This document shows, piece after piece, positions 34,318-44,400 of a stretch of 64,000 bases of DNA (positions are counted from its first letter, which is position 1; the number at the start of each line of letters is the position of its first letter). Below the pieces are notes generated by a model that saw only the letters and a list, made by a program, of their open reading frames with translations, had not been told where the DNA came from and did no database searches. Position numbers and translations under genes: made by a program. The stretch is from Megaleporinus macrocephalus (lineage: Eukaryota > Chordata > Actinopteri > Characiformes > Anostomidae): the NCBI GenBank assembly GCA_021613375.1, contig CM038716.1, forward strand, positions 6,942,394 to 7,006,393. Direction: 5' to 3'.

Positions 34318-36385
34318 TGATCAGCTATAGCATTCTAAACTCAAGCAGCACCGATGTCTCTGATCTACTCCTACCAATGCAACACACACTAACACACCCC
34401 ACCAGCCCTTTTTCCACGTTTTATTATGCAGTCTTATTTTAAAATGGATCTGGCTGGGTCACTCAAGAACATGCACAGAGTTGACCGGTCCCGAAGCCAC
34501 TCTTTTGTTATCTTGGCTGTGTGCTTAGGGTCATTGTCCTGTTGGAAGATCTGAAGCAGCTCTTCTTCAAGGATGTCTCTGTACATTGCTGCATTCATCT
34601 GTTCCTCGACCCAGTTCCTGCTGCCAAAAAACAACCCCACAGCATGAAGCTGCCACCACCATGCTTCACTGTGGGTATGGTATTGGTCAGGTGATGAGCA
34701 GTGCCTGGTTTCCTCCAGAGAATGGTTAAAGCAGAAATACTGCACTTTGGAATATCTATGTCCAGATCTCAATACAGTAGAAATTTCAAGACATAACCTA
34801 ATGTATGGTGTTCCTTCAAGAAAGACCATCAACACAGTTAAAGCAAATCTGTAAGAAGGCCAAGATTCCGTCAAGTCAATGTGCAGGACTAACCAGTAAT
34901 GAAGTCATTGCTGCTCAAGGGAGTCACACGAATTCCTGAAAGTACTTAGTTTAGTAAACTAATGAAACACACTACAGTTGTTTATGTTGTTTGATTAATT
35001 GGATCCACTCTATTGATACCACATTGAACAACATGTTCAGTGTGCTGTCTCTGGTGCTGAACACAGATCTGAAGGCACAGTTAAGCACCAGGGACAGTAC
35101 ATTGAACTTGTTGTTCAATGTGGTTGCTGTTGCAAATTTCTGTGTTGATAATGTTTGAACCACAAGAGATACTGCAAATCTGCAATTGCATCAGTCAATT
35201 TTGGAGACAATTCTGGTCTTTGATCTGCTACACAACCACCTTCCCATTGGAAAAACTTGCCCTTTATCCAATATGGCGGCTTTCAAGAGATAGGCCCCCT
35301 CACCCATTACTTGCTGGGTAATCAGACACATCATTTTCCCTTTTGTTTCTGAAATAAAAGTGTGTCCTGAGACTTTTGACTCACGCTGTCTGTGAATATC
35401 ACATTTAGGTTGTGATAGTGAAGTGGCTACTTCAGCCCAAACTGAAAATAACACTGATTTAGTTGCATAAAGTCTATTTCTGATAAATTTAGAAACTCTC
35501 AGGACATCTGATACATTTTCTCAAGCTTACTGAAACTGGCAACAAGTACCATTTCAAGGCCAGATTACAGTAAGTACCTGTTTACTGTAAGGGGCAAGTG
35601 GGTGGGTCTATACTGGATATAAATCTGCACTAGTTCCTACTCTGCAGAACATTCTACTGAGAAACTTCAGCTCCTCATCATCTACTCTGAGAACCTCCTC
35701 ATGTTCCTTCAAGCATGGAAAGATACAACCTCCATTTTCTCTCTCTGAGTGTGGATTTAGGATACATGACAAAAAAGCAGATCTAAAATAAAGTTTTTAA
35801 TAAATAGCAGGATGTATACAGTGGTGGTGTGATGTTGTGTGTTAAAGGATCTTGATAAGATGATGGCTGTAGTGCGTCAGTGGTTGTGTGAATGCTACAC
35901 ACTCGTACACTGAAAGAGCTCTACTGCTTTACCGGACCAGGAGCGACCACTGGGTCCAGTCTAGTGTGCACTGTCTAAGGTAGTACATACTAAGTAAGTG
36001 AGGGAAACTAGCCCCAACTGCACCCAAGGAGCTGTGGAAACATGTGCAAACATAAATGGCAAATAGTTCTTAAAAAGGAAAGATAGTGGAGACAAACACG
36101 ATAAAAGAAATAAAACAAATAAAAGACTTCACGTTTAAAAGCACTTCAGAATATCTGTTCTTCTGTATCTTCTATCTTACACCACATTGTTCTTATGGGC
36201 ACTACTAATTCTATAATTACACAGGATTTACTATAGCTTACAAACGAATGGCAGTAAATGTACTCCAGCAGCAGAATATAAATATAAAAAGATAAAATGG
36301 AGGTTGTATCTTACCATGACTGAAGGAGCGTGAGGAGGTTCTCAGTGCAGATGATGCTGAAGAGCTGAAGTTTCTCAGCAGAATG
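31762..36385 (-). CDS. Secreted-protein family copy D, intact; possible deaminase-like fold
   Basis: Exons on the minus strand: leader about 36385-36315 (ATG at 36317-36315), signal exon 34228-34110, main exon 32434-31762. Junctions are GT/AG and the lengths (3+119+673 nt) give 264 residues. The signal exon starts with GTG ([21 protein letters not shown]), so translation must begin at the leader ATG that ends at the donor. The main exon has [47 protein letters not shown] and a C-rich tail with [11 protein letters not shown]. It resembles a deaminase fold around PCVNNC but lacks a plain HxE. A secreted product is expected; activity and partner are unknown. The TATA box is altered (gatacaaatc on the sense strand), so expression may be weaker than for C or E. 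Confidence 0.75.
32770..33730. repeat. Intronic 1-kb repeat block, unit D
   Basis: Same block as 8060-9050. The TATA-like gggcatataagaaa of the sister copies reads tgtacatattagaaa here (about 33334). No gene seen. Confidence 0.55.
34254..34316. repeat. (TA)n microsatellite upstream of signal exon D
   Basis: About 31 TA units at the position conserved in copies A, C and G. Confidence 0.97.
34434..34935 (-). mobile_element. Tc1-like transposase relic, unit D
   Basis: The best kept copy of this fossil. A 146-codon minus-strand open frame at 34434-34874 covers part of the catalytic region, with [11 protein letters not shown] and, before it, the region coded by the CCACCACCATG segment. Both ends are missing. 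Confidence 0.8.
34975..35395. mobile_element. Fragment of gggtgagtcaaaag-TIR element, unit D
   Basis: Right part of the element that is complete at 45970-47092, ending tgagacttttgactcacg near 35385. Confidence 0.7.
35590..35735 (+). promoter_or_regulatory. Second promoter copy, plus strand, with broken donor
   Basis: A plus-strand copy of the family promoter: gatataaatc at 35615-35624, the leader, then an ATG at about 35715 followed by gaaagat in place of the donor gtaagat. It faces the minus-strand promoter of copy D about 0.6 kb away. The box is intact but the donor is lost and no family exons lie to its right on this strand. Confidence 0.7.
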
Positions 36386-36425
36386 TGCTGCAGAGGCGAA
36401 ACTGGTGCAGATTTGTATCCAGTAT
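36315..36425 (-). promoter_or_regulatory. Promoter and leader exon of copy D
   Basis: On the minus strand the leader ends in ATG at 36317-36315, against gtaagat. The TATA position (36408-36418) reads gatacaaatc, one base away from gatataaatc of copies C and E. Confidence 0.75.
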
Positions 36426-36764
36426 GGACCCACCCACTTCCACCTAACAGTGAAAACATAATTACTATAAGCTGGCCAGGAAAAGGTTTCAGTTTCAGTA
36501 AGCTGTGACAAAATATATACACCAGATGTCCTGAGAACTTCTACAGAAAGCTTATTGGTTTTTTTTTTAAGATAATTAATCAGAAACAGACACTTTATGC
36601 AACTAAACCAGTGTTACTTTCAGTTTGGGCTGAAGTAGCCACCTCTTGCACAATGTTTTAAATGTCTATGGACAAGTAAATAAACAAACCTTTCACAGAT
36701 TCATATGTTGTTTTCAGCACACCAAGTGTATCCATGCTCTGTGAAACCTGGGTGATTTTAAAGT

Positions 36765-37010
36765 ACAGTGCTGCTTGAAAGTTTACATACATGTGATCTG
36801 AAACATGACTAGATCTTCATTTAACTCATGACAAAAGACAAAATGAACCCAAAACCATATTTTTATTGAACAAATTGATCCAGCAGTAAATGCCTTGTTG
36901 GGCAAAAGTATATGAACCTCTAGAATCATCAGTTTGGTATAGTTAAGAGATGGCATTTAGGTGGGAGTGTGGTTGACCCTAACCTGTTTAAAAACATCAA
37001 CTTGAGCCTT
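36765..37010. mobile_element. DNA-transposon relic upstream of copy D
   Basis: Starts with cagtgctgcttgaaagttta at 36769 and matches the inverse of 17010-17250. The body is shorter than in units C and E. Confidence 0.6.
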
Positions 37011-37700
37011 CCTAAATGAGCACAGAAACAATGAACTGAAAATGGGCTGCTTAGTTTAAATATATAGGTAGAGTTGTAAGCATTATGTTCACCTAGAAAA
37101 GAGAGGAGTTTGGTGTTCCATAATATGGATCTTTTAAATATATAAAACTCACCTGGATCAAAGCAAAACCCAACAGAGAGAGTGCTGTGACTTCACAGAG
37201 ACATATGTTATTTACACAGACTCCCAAAAACTGAGGCAGGACAGGAATTCACAGAATATGCTTGAGGCCGGAATCCAGGAACAACAGAATGAGGCACAGA
37301 TGGAGAGAAATAAAAGAGTTACTGTAAGATCTGAGCTGGGTGAAAGAGAGGGAGCCAAAGCTAACTGAAAATGAAACTGTCTTTAAGTCCTGTAGTAGGA
37401 AAGTTTTTAAAAGAAACTAGTGAGAGTTACGTAATAGACCCCTCAGGGGGTGCTGGCTGAGACAACCAGCTCCGCCTGAGAGGTTTTTCAGTCCTTGTAT
37501 CCACAGACATTTCTCTAGAATGATACAACTTTTCTGCAACTTGTTGCCTGGGTAACTGGTGTGTATGAGCTTCAGTAGTGTTAATGTTGGCCAACTGCAC
37601 ATCTGTTAACATGTAATCTGCATTGTGTTCTGTGTGAGCTGGGCTGCATAATACTGGAATAAATGCTAGCAGAGCAATTTAGTTAACAACACACCTAAAC
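37010..37700. other. Unit spacer, no gene seen
   Basis: Pairs in reverse with 15.3-16.0 kb (shared agctgggctgcataatactg near 37638). Short open frames at 37417-37612 show no known domain. Confidence 0.5.
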
Positions 37701-38640
37701 CCTACAGAGAGCAAATGGAGAAATAAAAGGTCTTTTGGATGAAGGTCATATTGAGGGAGTGGTTTTCTTAGACGTTAAAAAGGCTTTTGATAGAGTTAAC
37801 AAGGTGCTGATATCCACATTTGCTATATTTCAGTTTTCAGAACATGCCATACAGTGACAATGTGTAAAGGTCAGTGGAGAAAAGTCCACCCTTCATGCTA
37901 ATAGGGCTAATAGAGATACCCCAGGGGTCGGTTTTAACTGATGTTTATCATGTATATCAATGACCTACCTGATAGGTTTCCTGGGGCTGGCTGCCAGATG
38001 TACACTGATGATACAGTAATCTATACATTTGCTAGAACAGCTAGTAAGGCTGGAAACCAGCTTACTGAATCATTACACCCTGTATTGCAGTGGCTTGGGT
38101 CTTCTCTCTTAACACTGAATGTTAAAAAAACATTGTTTTTCAACATGTTAATTATTTACAAATGAAACAATAATAGTAAAAATAAAAAATAAGGTTATTA
38201 GTGAAGCTGCCTACATCAAGTACATGAAGAATAATTTTAGATTTACACCTGAAATTTGATAAGCAGGTAAATTATATTAAAAAGTAAAATCTAATTGCTT
38301 TATATTGACAATATTAACTATTTAATACATCCCAACTCTACATGTAGACCATGAAATTTATATACCTACACTATTGCATCACTGCCACATTTTCGAAACA
38401 TATAACATGTTGAACTCTGGAAGCTTCAGTATAGTTAGCACACAGGCTTTAATGGATGGCAGTTGTTGTATTGCAATGTGCAAAACCTTGTTTGGATAAT
38501 CGGGGTTCTCTGTTAAAGTAGCAACAGTTTGGAATAATTTACCCACTGAGATGACAATACAGCCCAACTTTTAAGCAGTTTAGAGAAACTTCTTTAGGTT
38601 TCTTGGGTTGACATAATTGTCTTTTATTGTATTTGTATCC
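37700..38640 (+). mobile_element. LINE relic, unit D
   Basis: Remnants of reverse transcriptase: VVFLDVKKAFDRVNK (motif A) near 37755 and INDLPDRFPGAGCQM followed by YTDDTVIY (motif C) at 37950-38030. Motif B is degraded. The piece is a fossil shared by all units. Confidence 0.8.
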
Positions 38641-38799
38641 ATATTGTATTTTTTTTTTACTTTCAAAAGCCGTCCATGGACAGCTATGGTAAATTAGTGC
38701 TATGAACATTAAGCACAGTACATCTAGTGCTTGTGCATAATTGTGTGTTGCAGTTGCTATGCTACGCTGTTATATCCATGTAAAATAAATAAGTAAACT

Positions 38800-39406
38800 A
38801 AATTACATTTACAACTTCTTGCCATGTTGCAATATCACCAACTCTCCAAAAGAGGGTGCATAGAGAACATATCAGTTTCAGTTGTGAGCGTTAATGGATT
38901 TTTATTATTTTTATTTTTTATTTTGAAGTTGAGAGTCTCACCCTCCCCGAATCGTCTGCATTTAGAAACATCATACACATAAGAAATATATAGATTATCA
39001 GTGACCCACTAGTTTAGCTGTTTTAAAACTCTTTTCTTTAAGTAAACCTAACATTATATATCTATAGTTTAAAACTTACATATTATTTTTATACTTTAAG
39101 GTATAGGTTTGACTTTTATTATTTAGTATTATTTTCTACTTAAATATACCTTAAATAAATATACCTTAAATAAATACCTTAAATAAATATACCTTAAATA
39201 TAAACAGTGATCTGCACATGTAAAAATTAATAAGACATACTCAGGATTAAGAACATATTTGCATTCTTTAATAGTAACAAATCAAAACATTCAAACAAAT
39301 ATTGTACTGGATGCTGTTTTTACATAATTACACCAAATTATATCTTAATCAAAATATTAAGTACAAATAAAGTACAAATTTAAAGTACTTTTTTGTGCAT
39401 TTAACA
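38800..39406. repeat. Boundary remnant and AAGTATACTT-rich repeat, unit E
   Basis: Shares caccaactctccaaaagagg with 30009 and 52150, then the AT-rich repeat that continues after the hAT insert at 41263. Confidence 0.65.
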
Positions 39407-40094
39407 GTATAAGCTAGGGCTGCAGCTATCGATTATTTTAGTAATCGAGTATTCTATCGATTATTCCATGTATTAATCGATTAATCGGATCAAATATACA
39501 TTTTTTTAATTAAACAGCAGTAGTAAATATATAGGATAAAATAAGACATTGTATTGCTTACAGTTTTAAAGAAAACATATTAATAATTACTATTATTGAG
39601 ATGTATTACTAGACCTTTGTATCATACTATAAGTTCACAGGACTGGCTACTGTACACTTATTTACTATGCTGAAGGTCCTACACTTGCTGACCCACAAAC
39701 AAACTAAACTTAATATTCTCGCTGTTTTGGATTTGGTGCATTTTAGGCTCCAAACTGCTACAAAGACCACCTGATATTTAGTTTTCTGTGTATTTTATGC
39801 AACACTGTGAGGGAAGAGGGTATGCAGGGGTGTATGTTCTTGTGAGTGTGTTTGTTGGTAACTGTAATCAAAACGGTAAAGTGAATGAAGCTCAGGCTTT
39901 TATTTTCTGTGGTTATGTTCTGAAGCAAAGCTTAGATCATTTACGGACATAACTCGTCATCACACAGACTTAAGCTAAATGTTATGGTTACCGCGTGTCG
40001 CTCCGCTCTGTGGACTGGACGTGTAGACTGACTGTTTCTGCTCACATTTTTAGACACTGATGTGGTTCTAGGCTAGGCGTTACCGTAAAACTCA

Positions 40095-40215
40095 GAAGTT
40101 AGCTTCTTATTTTAATACCCCATTCCACCTTAAATCGTGTAGAAGTAATATTCTGGGCCTGTAACTGCTGCGTCATTTAAGGTGGAATGGCGGAATTCAC
40201 ATAAGAAGCTAACTT
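40095..40215. repeat. Foldback hairpin inside hAT element
   Basis: gaagttagcttcttat and cattccaccttaaat on the left are repeated in reverse as atttaaggtggaatg and ataagaagctaacttc on the right, with a loop of about 35-40 bases. It resembles a small foldback element. Confidence 0.8.
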
Positions 40216-40333
40216 CAGCCACGTCTTTCTTCAGGTTGGCGCTCAGTAACGGCTCCCTTGGCTAGTTTGGTTTTACAGTAGACTTTGGACACTGTGTATG
40301 GTTTTCTCTGACCCGTCTCTTCTGTTCGTCTCC

Positions 40334-41029
40334 CCTTACAGAAAATAAGTATACTTAAAGTTCATTTTATTAAGTATACTTTATGCAGTTACTATACTAA
40401 GGTCATTGTACTAGTAGTACACTTGTATATGTACTATTTTAATACTTCTTGGGACTAAATTGGCCCACTTTCTAGTTTTTAAAAGTATACTTTTAAGTAT
40501 ACTTTAAGTGTAAGAGTAGTAAACCAAGTATACAACTAGTTTACATCTTTTGTACTGCAACTACACTAAAAGTAAACTTAAGGGTTTACTGTTAGTTTAC
40601 TAGCTTGTACGTTTTCTTTAAGTGAACTTAATACTTATAATTTACTGCTTATATTATTGTTGTACTTTAAAGTATATGACTAGATTTAAGGGTTTTTTTT
40701 CTACTTATAATAGAACTTAAAAATGTTTACTTACTCACCAGTGGACACACATAAAATAAACAAGACACACTCAGATTAAGAAACATATTTGTATCTTTAT
40801 AAATCTTTATAAATCAAATTTTAAATAAACATTGTACTGGATGTGTTTTTGTGTAGAACAAGAATACTTACTTCTACTATCTCAATCAAAAGATTAAGTA
40901 CAAGTAAAGGCCAAGCATACTTAAGTATAACTGTGTTTAGTATATCACTGAGAAAGCATACTCACTTCCTTCTAGTTTAAAAGAAGTATACTAATGGTAC
41001 ACTTGAATGAACTTTTTTTTTGTAAGGGT
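40334..41029. mobile_element. AAGTATACTT-rich element nested in hAT
   Basis: Begins ccttacagaaaataagtata and ends gaactttttttttgtaagg. gtctcc flanks it on both sides (40328-40333 and 41030-41035). This is the only copy in the window with both ends clear, and it gives the family inverted ends of about 20 bp. Confidence 0.7.
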
Positions 41030-41470
41030 CTCCTTATTTTCTCTCTCTTTCTCTATTTTGTAATCCGCGCCATCAAATCTCGTCTTCTTCGCGCCACCTG
41101 GCAACACCGTAAGCGCGCGCTGTGCAACAGTAAAAGTCCTCCAGGTGAAACAGAGCGCTGTATATGTTTGTACGGATTAAACGAATCTTCGAGGCAAAGA
41201 ATTTGCTTCGAGTATTTTTTGTAATCGAGTTCCTCGAGGAATCATTTAGCCCTAGTATAAGCCATGTATACTTAAGTATAACTGTGTTTAGTATTTCACT
41301 TATAAGTACATAAAAAGTAAACTGAAAGCATTAGTAGAAGTAGCTAATTGCACATTTGAGTAGACTCCTTTTTTGTAATAAAGCATGAGCATGTATCTCT
41401 AGTGATTTTACAAACACTTGTGTTTTGTGTTTTTTTTACTTTATAAGCATAAAAATGACGCTTATCACCA

Positions 41471-44400
41471 TTAATTGATCATGCAATCAACATCGACTTC
41501 CCAGCCATCGACTATACAGTATTGACACTGGGCTCTATCACAGCGGTATATCGGCACTTTAGCATTCACTCCTTTCATTTCTGCTTCCTGCTGAGGAAAA
41601 TATTCCTGATATACTAAGGTAACATAAAGATCTTCACCTGAAGGAAAACACTGGCTGTATGGCAGATCTTCACTGTTTTCCTTCTTCTCAGTGGAATTGA
41701 CATCATGCTCCCTAACCCGCCTAAACACGAAAGCTTTTGGGCCCTTGTGCATCCGGAGCATGTCGAGGGCAGGGGCGATGCTGTAGGATCCATCAGGTAT
41801 TGAGCAGTTGTTTACACATGGAGAGCTGTAGGTGTAGAAAACAACACAGCCGTGTTTGTCTTCATTCAGGAGCTTCTTCAGCAGTGGATAGTGGGAGGTG
41901 GTGTTGGGTGGGTTTGACTGGATCATCAGTAGGTACTCAGGGGGATAGCCACTCGTTCCGGGGATTGTTTTTAGTTTGGCACTGATCAGCCTCTGCCCAA
42001 TGTAAACTCCAGCAGTGCTGTTCATGGCATGTTTCACTTTCCATCCTGGATCATTTAGGAGGAAGTTCCAATCAGGTTTCACACCAGCAGAACACATTTG
42101 AGCTGGGATGTTGATGGCCACGGCAAAGTGATCCCCATCTAAATAACTGAAAATGATATTAATAAAAATATCTCAATGAAAAGACCATAATGACCGTGAC
42201 TAATTAGTAACATTGTTTATGCAACATGTATGTTCATCTGGTTACCTCTGTAATACTACAGTCCTGCTGATTTGTCACATTATTGTGAAATTTTAAAAAT
42301 AATGTGGTATTATGTTAGCATGATATTGAACAGATTTTTTTAATGAATATCAGAGAGATTTCCAGTTTTGTGGTCAATATGCAGCCCTGTATCCAAAGAA
42401 GTTGGGACTCTGTGCAAAATATAAATAAAAACCGAAAGCAATGATGTACAAATCACATAAACCCTAAATTTAATTGTACATTAAACACAATTAAGTTATT
42501 TAAAAGAAAACATATTACAAACATGAGTGATTTTTGCTTTTTTAAACATAAGAATTTGATGCAGCAACTTGTTTCAAAAATGTTGGGACAGGTGCAAGAC
42601 TAGTAAGTTAGTGGGAATATCAGCAGCCAAGCTCTTGAGGAGTCAGGTGTGTCACCATTGCCGGAGTGGGTTGAAAACTGCCTATAACTGCAGCCAGACA
42701 GTCAGTGACATGAGACATATGTTGGGGGCAGTCGTGGCCTGAAGGTTAGGGATCCGGTCTTGTGACCAGAAGGTCGCCGGTTCGATCCCCGGGACCGGCA
42801 AGTCATGACTGTAGTGCCCTTGAGCAAGGCACCTAACCCCCAACTACTCCCCGGGCGCCGTGGATAAGGGCTGCCCACCGCCCCCTAGTGTGTATGTTCA
42901 CTAGTGTGTGTATATGTGGGTGTTTCACTGCACGGATGGGTTAAATGCGGAGGTCAAATTCCGCTGTGTGTAAACACATGTGGCTAATCGTAGTTCTACG
43001 TTCTACACACACATATTTGGCTAGAGATTGTCTGCTGGCCATGCCTGCACCCAAGAATTCGGCCAGTGCTGGACATACTAGGCTAGGTGCAAACTTAGTC
43101 AACAGTCACAGTGGCTCTCTGCACGATGAGGTAGCAACAAACATGGGGGGGGGATTGCTAATGCCAACAATCAGAGGAAAGAAGATGCATCACCTAGTAC
43201 TTTGCATGGAAGGATAGATATATTGTATTGATCCCAGAGGAAGTTCAAGACCTCCTGGCTCAATGGCACTTTAGTCGTGTCCTGTCGGTTCATGGGATCG
43301 AACCGGCAGCATTTCCAGTCACAAGGCTTGTTCCCTAACCTCCAGCCCACGACTGCCAGTGACATGTCCTGCAGGAGGATGCGGGGTTGTTTATGAACTT
43401 CTGTTACCAGTGGGCATATAAGAAAGTCGGCTGAAGCAGTCACATATAGACACATCAGTGGAGAGGATGCTATGGAGTTGGTGTTCAGTTCCACATCAGT
43501 TCAACGTCAGAAAAGCAAAACTAACAATGTACGAAAATGCTCCGTCCATCCTGTTTCATTCAAGCATGTGCACAGATATGTACACGGTAGAACAGTACAG
43601 TCCGCACACTAATGTAGTTTGATAAGAGAAGAAAGTGGACTGAATGTGAATTGTGTAAGTGGGGGTTTATAAGTTTGTTAAGAAAGGGCCCTGAGACAAG
43701 GACCCTGAATACGGGTGGGATGGTGGAGTTTTGCTAATGGTAGTATAAGAGCGACTATGTTTTTTAGCTTTGAGCTAAGATGTTATGTTTTAGGCCTCTA
43801 GCTAAGTAAGGCTGTGTTTTTGTGTTGCAGTATCTGGAATAACAGCTTTGGGTATGGGCCAGACCTGTGACTCTTTACTCTTTTTAATAATTTACTGTAC
43901 TGTTTAGTCAAAATGTAGAGTTTGATAGAAAATGTTAACTTGTTGATCTCACTGGGGAATCAGTTTGTGTTTGTATGATAAAAAACAGGTTTAAATGTCA
44001 CATTTAAATACCTGACTAAAAGGTATCTGCCAAGATATAATGTTTACAGTGACCGACAGCTATTTTTGTTAGGTATGAGTATGAGTACAAGTACATAAGC
44101 ACTTCTTTCACTACAGTACCTACCATGCAAAATCCAACATTACTACTAGCCTAGCGACTGGGATATAGGTTAATCAATACAATAAATCTAGCATTACCTC
44201 AGGCGTGCAACAAAATCATAAAGAAAACAGTGATTCTATCTTTATTCAGCAAGAAAATGGACATCACATTCAAAGAAAATAGCCAAAGTTGTATCTAGAT
44301 GGCTGGTTAGCTACCTTGCTAACTTTAGCTTTTAGTTTCTTGTCCTCTTCGTCTCATGAGTACTTTCTGTTGTTGGAGTGAAGAGTGTTACTATACATAT

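Larger units (their letters stand above)
39415..41254. mobile_element. hAT element with 8-bp target duplication, non-autonomous
   Basis: Ends are tagggctgcagctatcgatt and gaatcatttagcccta, with inverted inner parts (attttagtaatcgag against ttgtaatcgag). GTATAAGC is present directly on both sides (39407-39414 and 41255-41262), and the uninterrupted cagtataagccatg site is in unit A near 6960-6975. Eight-base duplications mark hAT transposons. No transposase is seen. Another element is nested in it at 40334-41029. Confidence 0.88.

Noticed and set aside
42740..42800. Possible tRNA gene
   Set aside because: A- and B-box-like sequences are present, but the rest is a SINE body and tail and no cloverleaf closes around it.
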